Source: Chloroflexota bacterium (lineage in GTDB: Bacteria > Chloroflexota > Dehalococcoidia > Bin125). Taken from it: a DNA stretch of 64,000 nucleotides. The stretch spans positions 1 through 64,000 of the forward strand of contig JAPOXK010000027.1 of the NCBI GenBank assembly GCA_026707145.1, given 5' to 3'. Under the pieces are notes generated by a model, which searched no databases, was not told the origin of the DNA, and was given only the letters and a program-made list of their open reading frames with translations. Positions within the stretch are counted from its first letter, which is position 1; every line of letters begins with the position of its first letter. Position numbers and translations under genes: made by a program. This document shows positions 1 through 9,619 of the stretch, in pieces.

Positions 1-41
1 TTCACGTGCGGCTTCGTCCGCTCGTATCGCCCTCGCGCCAT
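1..41 (-). CDS. tuf: Elongation factor Tu, 5' end only (truncated by window start)
   Basis: Reverse complement reads MARGRYERTKPHVN, matching the conserved EF-Tu N-terminus (MAKxKFERTKPHVN); lies just downstream of tRNA genes. Confidence 0.85.
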   Translation of the reverse strand, partial: MARGRYERTKPHV

Positions 42-71
42 GATTGCTCCTCCCCGACCGACTCTAGCTGG

Positions 72-144
72 AGCCCACATCCAGATTTGAACTGGAGACC
101 TCGTTCTTACCAAGAACGCGCTCTACCGACTGAGCTATGTGGGC
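72..144 (-). tRNA. tRNA-Thr (anticodon GGU)
   Basis: GCCCACA/TGTGGGC acceptor stem, GTTCAAATC T-loop, anticodon arm CGTTC-TTGGTAA-GAACG. Confidence 0.93.
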
Positions 145-190
145 GTGTCTGCAAGCGCTCGTTTTCTTCACGCTGACCTTATCGCGCTGG

Positions 191-275
191 TGCTGGGGGC
201 AGGATTCGAACCTGCGTAGCCCTTCCGGGCGCCAGTTTTACAGACTGGTGGTATTAGCCGCTCACCCACCCCAGC
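191..275 (-). tRNA. tRNA-Tyr (anticodon GUA), long variable arm
   Basis: GCTGGGG/CCCCAGC acceptor stem, anticodon arm CCAGT-CTGTAAA-ACTGG, GGTTCGAATCC T arm, class II length. Confidence 0.93.
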
Positions 276-305
276 GGGAGTCACGTCCGTTCGACGGCAG
301 GATGG

Positions 306-377
306 AGCCCGAGAAGGGAGTCGAACCCCTAACCTGCCGATTACAAATCGGCTGCGCTACCATTGCGCTACTCGGGC
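306..377 (-). tRNA. tRNA-Thr (anticodon UGU)
   Basis: GCCCGAG/CTCGGGC acceptor stem, anticodon arm GCCGA-TTTGTAA-TCGGC, GGTTCGACTCC T arm. Confidence 0.93.
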
Positions 378-402
378 CGATGCCAAGAGTCTGCGCTCCA
401 CG

Positions 403-429
403 AAAAAAGCGCACGCTCCTGCGCGCGCT
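403..429 (-). terminator. Intrinsic-terminator-like hairpin (8 bp, 6-nt loop) followed by T6 on the minus strand
   Basis: Minus strand AGCGCGCG-CAGGAG-CGTGCGCT followed by a T run (one G-U pair). Confidence 0.6.
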
Positions 430-438
430 GTCAAGCGA

Positions 439-468
439 AGTATATGAGGCCCTTCGAGAAAGGGTCAA
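439..468 (-). promoter_or_regulatory. Sigma70-type promoter for the tRNA-tuf unit
   Basis: Minus strand TTGACC-N18-TATACT upstream of the tRNA cluster. Confidence 0.6.
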
Positions 469-521
469 GAAATCACGGCGCGATCGGCCCGTCGCGTCGC
501 GTCGCGCAGGGCGGCCCGCCG

Positions 522-1961
522 TTAGAAGGCCAGGGTGTCGCTGGCAGCCTTCTCGGAGTTCCCGGGGGGCGCGGTCTGTCCGTGCTCCTCGCCGGTTCCC
601 GTCGTCTCCGTTGCCCGCCAAGTGGTACCCGCGCGGCCGTCTTCGAGCGCGATCCCAAGGGTCGTCAGCTCCTCGCGGATGCGGTCCGCCAAGGCAAACT
701 GTCGGGTCGCGCGCAGTTCCTCGCGCACCCGCACCAGCAGATCGATGAAAGGCGCCGCCTGGCCCCCACTGCTCGGCGGGGCTTGGAAACACAGTCCAAG
801 CACGCCGCCGAGCTCCCGCAGGAGCGCCAGCGCCTTGCCGGCGGGGACCCCCGCATCACGCGCTTTGTTAATGTCTCGGGCCAGGTCAAAGAGCACGGCC
901 AGCGCCTGGGGCGTGCCGAGATCGTCGTCCATTGCCGCGGTGAACCGCTCCCGCGCCTCGTCGACCGGGTCGCCGTCACCTGTCGGGAGTGGCGCTTCCA
1001 CGGCGAATTGCAGCCGCTCGGCCCCGCGCCCTGCCGCCTGCAGGCCGGCCTCCGAGTAACGCAGCGGACTGCGGTAGTGTCCCGTGAGGATGAAGAGGCG
1101 CACTGCGTCCGCGCCGTACCGCTCCAGCGCCTCCCGGATCGTCACAAGATTGCCCAGCGACTTCGACATCTTCTCGTCGCCTAATTGCATCATTGCGTTA
1201 TGCATCCAGTGCCGCACGAACGGCGGTCGTTCCGTGAAGCACTCCGATTGCGCGATCTCGTTTTCGTGGTGCGGGAAGATCAGATCCATTCCGCCGCCGT
1301 GCAGATCGATCTGCTCGCCGAGGTAGCGCAAGGCCATCGCCGAACATTCAATGTGCCAGCCCGGCCGTCCTCCCCCCCAGGGCGCTTCCCAGGCCGGCTC
1401 CCCTGGCTTGGCCATCTTCCACAAGGCGAAGTCCATGGGGTGTTCCTTCTCTCCACCGACCTCCACCCGCGCACCTGCCACCAGCTCCTCCAGGTCGCGC
1501 CTGGAGAGCTTGCCGTAATCCTCCTTACTGCGAACGCGGAAGTACACGCCGCTCGCCGTGGCGTAGGCGGAGCCGGAGTCGATCAAGTGCTGGATCACCT
1601 CTTGGATCTTGGGAATCTCTTCAGTGGCGCGAGGGTGAACGTCGGCCGCACGCACGTTCAGGTCGCGCATGTCCCGCTCAAACGCCGCGATCTGCTCCGC
1701 GGCCCGTTCCGCGACCGTCACGCCCAGCCGCTCGGCCCGCGCGATCATCTTATCGTCGATATCGGTGTAGTTGTAGACGAACCGGACGCGCCGTCCGCGC
1801 CACTCGAGGTAGCGGCGCAGCACGTCGAAGATCGCCGCGCTCATCGCGTGCCCTAGATGAGCGGCGTCGTACGGCGTCACGCCGCAGACGTACATCGTGA
1901 TCGGATCGCCGGCCGGTTCGAACGGCTCCTTGCGACGAGTGAGCGTGTTGTAAAGCTGCAC
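522..1961 (-). CDS. cysS: Cysteinyl-tRNA synthetase
   Basis: MQLYNTLTRRKEPF..., YVCGVTPYDAAHLGHA (HIGH region), WHIECSAMA, KMSKSLGN. Confidence 0.97.
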   Translation of the reverse strand: MQLYNTLTRRKEPFEPAGDPITMYVCGVTPYDAAHLGHAMSAAIFDVLRRYLEWRGRRVRFVYNYTDIDDKMIARAERLGVTVAERAAEQIAAFERDMRDLNVRAADVHPRATEEIPKIQEVIQHLIDSGSAYATASGVYFRVRSKEDYGKLSRRDLEELVAGARVEVGGEKEHPMDFALWKMAKPGEPAWEAPWGGGRPGWHIECSAMALRYLGEQIDLHGGGMDLIFPHHENEIAQSECFTERPPFVRHWMHNAMMQLGDEKMSKSLGNLVTIREALERYGADAVRLFILTGHYRSPLRYSEAGLQAAGRGAERLQFAVEAPLPTGDGDPVDEARERFTAAMDDDLGTPQALAVLFDLARDINKARDAGVPAGKALALLRELGGVLGLCFQAPPSSGGQAAPFIDLLVRVREELRATRQFALADRIREELTTLGIALEDGRAGTTWRATETTGTGEEHGQTAPPGNSEKAASDTLAF

Positions 1962-2005
1962 GGCCGGGCTGACCTCTTCGTTTTACCTGCCGGGCGCGGG
2001 CAAGA

Positions 2006-2494
2006 CTAACAGTCGTGCCCCGGCACGATCTGTGCGACAGCTTGCACCGCCACGCCCTCGCCCCGCCCCAGCGCGCCCAACCCCTCCGGCCGGGTCGCCT
2101 TCACGCTCACCGCCTCCTCGGTGACCTGCAGGGTACGAGCGAGCTGTGCCCGCATCGCGGCGATATGCGGCGCGAGGCGCGGCCGTTCCGCAACGACCGT
2201 CGCGTCGACATTGCCCACTCGGAATCCGTGCCGCGCCAGCAGGTCGACGGTACGGGTCAACAGATCCTGACTGTCCGCATCCGCCCAGCGCCCATCGCTG
2301 GGTGGGAAATGCACCCCGATGTCGCCCAAGGCGGCGGCCCCCAGCAGTGCGTCGATGATCGCGTGCGTGAGCGCGTCGGCGTCGGAGTGTCCCTGGAGGC
2401 CGTCGCTCTCCGAGATCCGCACGCCGCCCAGGATGAACGGCCGCGCGGCTGCGAAGCGGTGGCTGTCAAACCCGATCCCGATGCGCTGGTTCAC
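2006..2494 (-). CDS. ispF: 2-C-methyl-D-erythritol 2,4-cyclodiphosphate synthase
   Basis: RIGIGFDSHRF, GHSDADALTHAIIDALLGAAALGDIGVHFPP, KATRPEGLGALGRGEG; GTG start chosen inside the longer track ORF. Confidence 0.95.
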   Translation of the reverse strand: MNQRIGIGFDSHRFAAARPFILGGVRISESDGLQGHSDADALTHAIIDALLGAAALGDIGVHFPPSDGRWADADSQDLLTRTVDLLARHGFRVGNVDATVVAERPRLAPHIAAMRAQLARTLQVTEEAVSVKATRPEGLGALGRGEGVAVQAVAQIVPGHDC

Positions 2495-2504
2495 CGGGCG
2501 TCTG

Positions 2505-3203
2505 TCATGTGGTTGCCGTGGGGATGGCTGCTCCACTCCTGAGCAACGCCTCCGCGATCGCCAGATCCTCGATCGTCGTGACCTTGAGGTTGCGAGCGGA
2601 GCCCTCGTACAGTGCGACCGTCTCGCCCAACGCCTCGACGAGCATCGCGTCATCGCTGACTTCGTCGTGAGCCGCCGCGTGCGCCCGCTCCAATAGTATC
2701 CGCCTGAAAGTTTGTGGCGTCTGCACGTGCCACAGGTGTTCGCGGTTTAACGTCCGCCGCACGAAGCCCTCTCTGCCCTCCTTCACGGTGTCGAAGACCG
2801 GCGCCGCGACAACGGCGGCTCCGTGCTCGGCCGCCAGCGCCAATCCCCGCTCGATCATGTCGGATGTCACGAAGGGCCGGGCGATGTCGTGCACTGCGAC
2901 GAACTCGCACGGGGACAGCATGCGTAACCCGGCCGCGACGGAGTCCTGACGCCGTGCGCCTCCCAGCACCACGTCGCACACCTTGCCCGCGCCGTGCGCT
3001 GCGGCGATCTGCGCCAGGGCCGAGTAGTTGGCCGAACTGCTCACCAGCACGATCGTGTCGATCGCGGCGCAGGCCGCGAACGTGCGCACGCTGTGGGCCG
3101 CGAGGGGAATTCCTCCCAGCTGCGCGAGCGTCTTTTCCCGCCCCTGCATCCGCGTGCTGCGGCCCGCCGCCAGCAGAATCGCCGCCGCCTCGCCGCGGCT
3201 CAC
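2505..3203 (-). CDS. ispD: 2-C-methyl-D-erythritol 4-phosphate cytidylyltransferase
   Basis: AAILLAAGRSTRMQGREK nucleotidyltransferase motif, VHDIARPFV; adjacent to ispF. Confidence 0.94.
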   Translation of the reverse strand: MSRGEAAAILLAAGRSTRMQGREKTLAQLGGIPLAAHSVRTFAACAAIDTIVLVSSSANYSALAQIAAAHGAGKVCDVVLGGARRQDSVAAGLRMLSPCEFVAVHDIARPFVTSDMIERGLALAAEHGAAVVAAPVFDTVKEGREGFVRRTLNREHLWHVQTPQTFRRILLERAHAAAHDEVSDDAMLVEALGETVALYEGSARNLKVTTIEDLAIAEALLRSGAAIPTATT

Positions 3204-4243
3204 CTCCCACTCTCTCCGCCGCGACTCGTGCTTGGCAATTCCGCGAACACCATGCGCCCTGCGGACGTCTGGATCACGCGCTGTACCTCCGCCGTCACAT
3301 CTTCCCCGAGCCGTCCCCTCCCCTCCTCAATCACCACCATGGTGCCGTCTTCGAGGTAGCCGACGCCTTGCCCGCGCTCCCGCCCCTCTTGTTGGATGTG
3401 TACCTGCAGTAGCTCGCCCGGCATCATCTGCTTATGCACGGCTTCGGCCAGGGCGTTGAAGTTGAGGACGCGGATCTGCTCAACGTCGGCGACGCGGCTG
3501 AGGTTCGCGTCCGTGGTCAGCAGCCGGCCGTTGCGGGCGCGCGCCAGCGCGAGCAGCTTCGCGGCCACGTCGCGCGCATCGGGGAAGTCCTCTTCATCGA
3601 TCTGGATCTGCGCGTGTCCGGTGTCTTGGAGATTCGCCAGCGCCTCAAGGCCGCGCCGGCCTCGCTGGCGGCGCAGTGGCTCGGCGTCGTCGGCGATACG
3701 CCGCAGCTCGTCGAGCACGAACCGCGGCACGATGAGCGTACTCGGCAGGAAGCCCGCCGCCGCCACGGTAGGCAAGCGGCCGTCGATGATGGCGCTCGTG
3801 TCGACGATCAGTGCCGGCATCACCGCGGTCGCCGTCTGCGCGTCCCCCGATCTCCCGAACGCCTCTGCTGCCTCCGGTTGGCGCAGCATGCTCAGCCACC
3901 GTTCGACCTCCATGCGGCGACTGAGGGCCAGGGCGATCCCCACCGGCGCCAGGATGATGGCCATCCCCACCGGCGCGAAGTCCCCCGCCGCCCCCGGCAA
4001 GGCACCGAGCGCGGGCGAGAGCAGCGCGGCCGTCACCAGCGCTGCCACCAGCCCGAATCCTCCCAAGAAGATGTCGAGCGTGCCCAGCGTGTCGCTCAGG
4101 CTCTGGCGGATCGTGCGCAGAGGCCACAGTACGGTTTCACTTACTGTCGTCGCGGCGTGATTCAGCACGTCCATGCCCGCCTCGCTTGCGGCCACCGCTC
4201 GCTCGACGGCCGGGCCTCCCCGATCTCCCATGCTAGCAAGCAT
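3200..4243 (-). CDS. PIN/TRAM domain membrane-anchored protein (YacL family)
   Basis: TM segments, PIN motif LIVDTSAIIDGR, C-terminal TRAM-like region; next to ispD-ispF as in Firmicutes. Confidence 0.88.
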   Translation of the reverse strand: MLASMGDRGGPAVERAVAASEAGMDVLNHAATTVSETVLWPLRTIRQSLSDTLGTLDIFLGGFGLVAALVTAALLSPALGALPGAAGDFAPVGMAIILAPVGIALALSRRMEVERWLSMLRQPEAAEAFGRSGDAQTATAVMPALIVDTSAIIDGRLPTVAAAGFLPSTLIVPRFVLDELRRIADDAEPLRRQRGRRGLEALANLQDTGHAQIQIDEEDFPDARDVAAKLLALARARNGRLLTTDANLSRVADVEQIRVLNFNALAEAVHKQMMPGELLQVHIQQEGRERGQGVGYLEDGTMVVIEEGRGRLGEDVTAEVQRVIQTSAGRMVFAELPSTSRGGESGR

Positions 4244-4265
4244 TGCGCCCGCTCAGACCGGCGTA

Positions 4266-4970
4266 CTAGTCGAAGGCGCCGATTAGCGCTTCGAGGCCCG
4301 CATCGCCAAGAAAGGCGAGAACGCAGTTCTTGATCAACTTGCCCACGAAGACCGTGACCAGGAAGCGCCAGAGCGGCATCCGCACCGCCCCGGCCAGGAA
4401 CCCGCCCACGTCGAACACCGGGTTGGGGATCACCGAGAGCACGAACATCGTCATGATGCCGTGCTGCCGCATCCAATGGTCGAGCCGGTGGTAGATCGGC
4501 CGGTCCTCGATCACCACCTTGCCGCCTACTCCGGCGAGATAGCCCGTCAGCTCTCCGATCGTCTCTCCCAGTGATGCGGTGATCCCGACGAGCAGAAAAA
4601 ACGGGATGCCCGCGACGGCATCGACAAACTGCCCGCTCCCGACGACCACGGCCGCCCCTGGGAGCGGCAGCGCCACCGAGGCCGACCCCACAAGCGAGAT
4701 CAGGAAAATTCCGAGATAGCCGAACCGCTTCAACTCCTTGAGATCAAGGTCCAGGAAGAAGAAGAGGAACGCCAAGACCGACACGAATAGCCCGACGGCG
4801 AGGAGGATCGTGTACTCCCGTCGCCACCGGCGCACGACGCCGCGCGCGGCCAGGCTGGGAGCGCTGCCGCGTGGGGCTCGCGGTTCGATCGGGGGGGCGG
4901 GTGGATCGGCGATACGCGTGCCTTCCGGATCGCGCGCTCGACGTGGTGGAAGTCGCACTCCGGTAGCCAA
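4266..4970 (-). CDS. VTT/DedA-like membrane protein
   Basis: Multiple TM segments; GxxxGELTGYLAG and NPVFDVGGFLAG motifs typical of SNARE-associated/VTT proteins. Confidence 0.7.
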   Translation of the reverse strand: MATGVRLPPRRARDPEGTRIADPPAPPIEPRAPRGSAPSLAARGVVRRWRREYTILLAVGLFVSVLAFLFFFLDLDLKELKRFGYLGIFLISLVGSASVALPLPGAAVVVGSGQFVDAVAGIPFFLLVGITASLGETIGELTGYLAGVGGKVVIEDRPIYHRLDHWMRQHGIMTMFVLSVIPNPVFDVGGFLAGAVRMPLWRFLVTVFVGKLIKNCVLAFLGDAGLEALIGAFD

Positions 4971-5015
4971 TGCGGCGGCAGTTCTTTAGGGTCTTAACGC
5001 TAGCGTAAGGCCGAG

Positions 5016-6917
5016 TTGCTCTGGGAGGGCCCTGCCGTGCCGGCTATCGACCTCGACCCCCTGCTGGCCGGCGTTTCCAAGCCCGCTCGCTACTCCGGCG
5101 GCGAATGGAACAGCCTGCGGCCCGCTTGGGACGACGCCGACGTGCGCTGGGCGCTCATCTATCCCGATGTCTACGACATCGGGATGTCCAACATGGGCAT
5201 CGCCGGCCTCTACGACATCCTCAATCGGGCGCCGCGCACGATCGCGGAGCGGAGCTTCGCGCCGTGGCCCGATATGGAGGCGTCGCTGCGCCTGCACCGT
5301 GTGCCCGTCTTTAGCTTAGAGAACCGGCGGCCGTTAGCCGAGTTCGACGTGCTGGGCTTCTCGCTCTCCTACGAGCTCACCTACACCAACATCCTGAACA
5401 TGCTTGACCTCGCGGGTCTGCCGGTTCGGGCCGCCGACCGCGCCGGCAACACCCCCCTCGTCCTCGCCGGCGGGTCGGGCGCGCTGGTGCCGGAACCACT
5501 AGCGCCGTTCGTCGATGCGTTCGTGCTCGGCGAAGGCGAGGAGGTCGTCATCGAGATCAACGATCTCCTCGCCGACTGGAAAAGCTCTCATGGGGACCGG
5601 GCCGAGCTCCTCCGCGCGCTCGCCCGCGTCCAGGGCGTCTATGTGCCGAGCTTCTACGAATGGCGCTACAACATTGATGGCACCGTCGCGGAAGTCTTCG
5701 CGACCGACGCCGCCGCGCCCCTGCCGATCATCAAGCGCTTCCTACAGGGGATGCCCCCGGTCCTCACCAAGCCCATCGTCCCCTTCCTGCAAACCGTCCA
5801 CGACCGCGCCGGCATCGAAATTCAGCGCGGCTGCACGCAGGGCTGCCGGTTTTGTCAGGCGGGGATGATCTACCGGCCCCTGCGGGAGCGCACGCCGAAC
5901 GAGGTCGTCGCGGCGGCCAAGGAGATCTTCGCCAATACCGGCTATGACGAGCTTTCGCTCGTCTCGCTCAGCAGCACCGACCACAGCCAGATCAAGGAGA
6001 TCGTGCAGGCCCTGCGCGCCGAATTCGGGGAGAGCATCACGCTTTCCCTGCCCAGTACCCGCGTGGACTCCTTCAGCGTCGACGTCGCCCTCGCCTGCGC
6101 CAGCGGCAAGAAGCATGGCATGACCTTTGCGCCCGAGGCGGGGAGCCAGCGTCTCCGCAACGCGGTCAGCAAAGTGGTCGCCGACGAGGACTTGTTGGAG
6201 GCCGCGCGGAACGCCTTCGCGAACGGCTGGACCAACATCAAGCTTTACTTCATGGTCGGCCTGCCCACCGAGACGATGGACGACGTGCAGGGCATTGTCG
6301 ACTGGGCCGCCCAAGTCAAGGCGATCGGTCGCCAGCACGTGGGGAAGCGCGCCCGCGTGCGCGTCTCCACCTCCAACCATGTCCCCAAGGCGCATGCCCC
6401 TTTCCAATGGGCGCGGCAGGAGACCGCCGCCGAGCTGCGGCCCAAGCACGAGTTGCTCCAACGGGCCTGTCGCCAAGCGGGGCTCGATTTCACCTGGAAC
6501 GATCCCACGGAGTCGATTCTGGAAGGCGTGCTCAGCCGCGGCGACCGTCGGCTGGCTGCGGTCGTTGAGGGGGCCTGGCGGCGCGGTGCCCGCTTCGATG
6601 CCTGGAGTGAGCATCACAATCCCGCTGCCTGGGACGAAGCCTTTCGCGAGGCGGGTCTCGACCCGGCTTTTTATTGCCATCGGGAACGCGATCTCTTCGA
6701 GCGCTTCCCGTGGTCCCATATCGCCAGTGGCGTGAGCGAAGCCTTCCTGCGCCGCGAGTGGCTCCGCACTGCCAAGGAGCTCACCACCCCCGATTGCCGG
6801 TTCGGCTGCGAGGTCTGTGGACTCGAGCACGAAGCAAAGCTCTGTGCGATCAAGCTGGACGATCTGATCGCCGCTCGGCGCGCCACGCGGGGGGCATCGC
6901 TCCCTGTCGTCTCGTAA
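5016..6917 (+). CDS. Radical SAM protein, TIGR03960-like (B12-binding-type N-terminus)
   Basis: CTQGCRFCQAG radical SAM motif, YPDVYDIGMSNMGIAGLYDILN; start may be an internal GTG. Confidence 0.85.
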   Translation: MLWEGPAVPAIDLDPLLAGVSKPARYSGGEWNSLRPAWDDADVRWALIYPDVYDIGMSNMGIAGLYDILNRAPRTIAERSFAPWPDMEASLRLHRVPVFSLENRRPLAEFDVLGFSLSYELTYTNILNMLDLAGLPVRAADRAGNTPLVLAGGSGALVPEPLAPFVDAFVLGEGEEVVIEINDLLADWKSSHGDRAELLRALARVQGVYVPSFYEWRYNIDGTVAEVFATDAAAPLPIIKRFLQGMPPVLTKPIVPFLQTVHDRAGIEIQRGCTQGCRFCQAGMIYRPLRERTPNEVVAAAKEIFANTGYDELSLVSLSSTDHSQIKEIVQALRAEFGESITLSLPSTRVDSFSVDVALACASGKKHGMTFAPEAGSQRLRNAVSKVVADEDLLEAARNAFANGWTNIKLYFMVGLPTETMDDVQGIVDWAAQVKAIGRQHVGKRARVRVSTSNHVPKAHAPFQWARQETAAELRPKHELLQRACRQAGLDFTWNDPTESILEGVLSRGDRRLAAVVEGAWRRGARFDAWSEHHNPAAWDEAFREAGLDPAFYCHRERDLFERFPWSHIASGVSEAFLRREWLRTAKELTTPDCRFGCEVCGLEHEAKLCAIKLDDLIAARRATRGASLPVVS

Positions 6918-6931
6918 AGCTGAGGGTGCTG

Positions 6932-7435
6932 ATGTCTCGCGATGTGCTGGAGTTCCTCATCTGGCAGCTCGACGAAGCCTTCGAGCGCAAGCCGGAGCAC
7001 TCCCTCCTCGCCAACCTGTCTTCCGTCGTTGCGGACGAACTCGATCTCCTCCCGCCGTCGGGCGGCCGCACCGTGCGGGACTTCGTCGCGCACTGTGCCT
7101 CGGTCAAGCGGATGCACGCCAACCACGCCTTCGGCGACCGGCGCCTATCTTGGTGGACCACCTGGGACGGCCTCCGCAAGATGGAAGAAGCGGGGCTCGA
7201 AGAGCTCACCGAGTGGCTCCGCCGTGCGCATGCCGAGGTCATCGCCGGCGTTACCGCCCTGAAGGACGACGCGGAGTTGCGCGTTCTTCGCCCCACCCAC
7301 TGGGGCGAGGAACGCGAGACGCGTCTTCTGATTGACGCGATCATCATGCACGACATCTACCACGCGGGGGAGATGAATCATCTCCGCAGCCTCTTGCAAA
7401 ACGCCGACCATTTTCCCAGAGGCGGTACGAACTAG
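6932..7435 (+). CDS. DinB-like four-helix protein
   Basis: Helical protein with HDIYHAGEMNHLRSLLQ at the C-terminus, typical DinB metal motif. Confidence 0.65.
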   Translation: MSRDVLEFLIWQLDEAFERKPEHSLLANLSSVVADELDLLPPSGGRTVRDFVAHCASVKRMHANHAFGDRRLSWWTTWDGLRKMEEAGLEELTEWLRRAHAEVIAGVTALKDDAELRVLRPTHWGEERETRLLIDAIIMHDIYHAGEMNHLRSLLQNADHFPRGGTN

Positions 7436-7450
7436 GCGGCGGCGCTGCCA

Positions 7451-8719
7451 CTAGAATCGCAGGAGCGCCGCGAACGGCTCTGCCGAGGCGAAGGGCCCGA
7501 CCACGGCCAGCAATAGCTGCTCCTCACGCACCAAGTCTCCCGCTACCCGCGCTACGTCGTCTCGCGTCACCGCGTCCAACTTGGCAATCACCTCTTCCAC
7601 CGACCGCGCCCGCTCCTGCAGCAACGTCTGGCTTCCGAACCAGGCGGAGACGGCACGCGTATCCTCCAGGCCGAGCAGCATTCGTCCCTTGGTGTACTCC
7701 CGCACCTTGGTCAGCTCCGCCTCGCTGACGCCCTCGCGTAAACGTCCCAACTCGCGCACGGTCAGCCCGATCGCTTCGTGCACATTGGCTGGGTCGACCC
7801 CCAAGTAGATCGAGAGCGCGCCGGTGTCGCGCAGATGGGTGGCATAGGCCTGGACGTCGTAGGCCAAACCACGGCGCTCTCGCAGTTCGACGAACAGACG
7901 GCTGCTCATCCCCTCGCCCAGCGCGCTGGTCAAGAGATGAAACGCGTAGCGGTCGGGATGCTGCGCCGAGAGCCCCGGCAATCCTAGGAGCACGTTTGCC
8001 TGCTCCGTCGGCTTGTTCCGCACCGCGATCCGCTCCGTCCCCTCTCGTTGCTTGGGAGCGACTGCCCGCTGCCAGTCCGTGGGCGCGCCGAAGTCCCAGT
8101 CCTCGGTGCTGGCCGTTACCGTTTCGATTGCCGCCTCGGCGTCGATCGCTCCCGCGATCGACACGAGCGTGTTGGCCGGGGTGTACTGATTGCGCCGGTA
8201 GGCAGCCGCGCCGGCGCGGCTTATCGCCCGCACCGTTTCCGGCGTCCCCGCCACATCGCGACCCAACGGATCGGCCGGCCAAAGGAGGCCGTCGAGCGCC
8301 AGTTCGGCCAGTTGGCCCGGCTGGTCCTCCACCATTGCCAGCTCCTCCAGCACCACCTGCCGCTCCTTCTCGAACGCTTCGGCATCGAAGACGGGCCGGA
8401 TCGTCAAGTCCAGGATCACGTCGAGCGCGAGGGAGAGGTGCGCTGCCGGGACCTTGGCGTAGAAGACGGTCAGTTCGCGATCCGTTCCGGCGTTCAGGAC
8501 TCCCCCCACCCCTTCGATCGCCTCGGAGATCTGCTCGGGCGTTGGACGACCCTGCGAGCCCTTGAAGCAGGCGTGCTCCACAAAGTGGGAGATCCCCGCA
8601 TCCTGCGGTGGTTCGTACCGCGCCCCCGCCCCCGCGTAGAAGCTCACGGTCGCCGAGCGACTGTGCGCCATCTCGATTGTCAGCACCCGCAGCCCGTTCG
8701 ACAGGACGGTTTGCTGCAT
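7451..8719 (-). CDS. M16 family zinc peptidase
   Basis: GISHFVEHACFKG (HxxEH), GLAYDVQAY region; ATG at 8719 used rather than the longer ORF. Confidence 0.9.
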   Translation of the reverse strand: MQQTVLSNGLRVLTIEMAHSRSATVSFYAGAGARYEPPQDAGISHFVEHACFKGSQGRPTPEQISEAIEGVGGVLNAGTDRELTVFYAKVPAAHLSLALDVILDLTIRPVFDAEAFEKERQVVLEELAMVEDQPGQLAELALDGLLWPADPLGRDVAGTPETVRAISRAGAAAYRRNQYTPANTLVSIAGAIDAEAAIETVTASTEDWDFGAPTDWQRAVAPKQREGTERIAVRNKPTEQANVLLGLPGLSAQHPDRYAFHLLTSALGEGMSSRLFVELRERRGLAYDVQAYATHLRDTGALSIYLGVDPANVHEAIGLTVRELGRLREGVSEAELTKVREYTKGRMLLGLEDTRAVSAWFGSQTLLQERARSVEEVIAKLDAVTRDDVARVAGDLVREEQLLLAVVGPFASAEPFAALLRF

Positions 8720-8762
8720 CAAGCGCTCAGACTCCGGGCGAGTTCGGTCGGTGCGATCGCGC

Positions 8763-9407
8763 TCAATCCCGTCTCCAGAGCACGTCGCCGTGTAGATCGG
8801 GATCGTGATCGCGCTTGGCGAAGTCGGCGTACTCGGCTTTGCTCTCGGCGATCGTGCCGTCGGCGCCGTGGCCGGGGAGCAGCACCGTCTCGTCCGGTAG
8901 CGTGAACAGCTCCGCCGTGATCGAACGGATCGTTGTCCGCAACGCCGCGGCGCTGCCACTACGACCAGGCCCGCCGGGGAAGAGGGTGTCCCCCACTACG
9001 CAGATGGGCGGCGCGTGATAGCAAAGGCTGCCGGGCGTATGGCCGGGCGTGTGGATCACCCGCACCTCGGTGGAGCCGAGCGTCAACGTCTCGCCGCCCT
9101 GCAGGTGCACGTCAATGCGATCGTGGTCGGCATTCGGCTCCGCTGGATGCATGCAGAACGGCGCTGCGACCGTCTCTTTAAGCGCGTCGAAGCTCCACAC
9201 GTGATCCACGTGCGCATGCGTGAACAGCACGAAACGGACTTCGGTCCCGGCCGTGGCTTCGATCACCTGCTCGATCTCGGCGACCGCGTCGATGATCGCA
9301 CTCTGGTTCGTCGCCTTGTCCACCAGGACGATGCCGTTGTTGGCGTACGGCCCCAGAGGACCTTTCTTGAGGACTCGCAGCGTGTCGGATTCGAGGTGCG
9401 CGTCCAT
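8763..9407 (-). CDS. MBL-fold metallohydrolase (glyoxalase II-like)
   Basis: THAHVDHVWS, HTPGHTPGSLCYH, GDTLF, LLPGHG motifs. Confidence 0.88.
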   Translation of the reverse strand: MDAHLESDTLRVLKKGPLGPYANNGIVLVDKATNQSAIIDAVAEIEQVIEATAGTEVRFVLFTHAHVDHVWSFDALKETVAAPFCMHPAEPNADHDRIDVHLQGGETLTLGSTEVRVIHTPGHTPGSLCYHAPPICVVGDTLFPGGPGRSGSAAALRTTIRSITAELFTLPDETVLLPGHGADGTIAESKAEYADFAKRDHDPDLHGDVLWRRD

Positions 9408-9619
9408 GTCGCTTTCCAGCCCGCTTCGTCAGGGCCTGCCCCGCGGCGGGCGCCGAGTCTAGTCGAGGCCGTCGGGCGCTCGCCAGACCGGATCGCTCGT
9501 GTGTGGCTCCGCTCATGACACCCGTCCCCGCCGCCGCTACGATGAAGCTCTTAAAGAACGAACCGGTCCGTCACGCCGCGCCGTTGCGCTGCGCTGGCGC
9601 GGGCCGAGGAGCGAGTCCC

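Noticed and set aside
262-792. ORFs across the tRNA cluster and cysS 3' end
   Set aside because: Overlap tRNA genes and use the wrong frame of cysS; composition artefact
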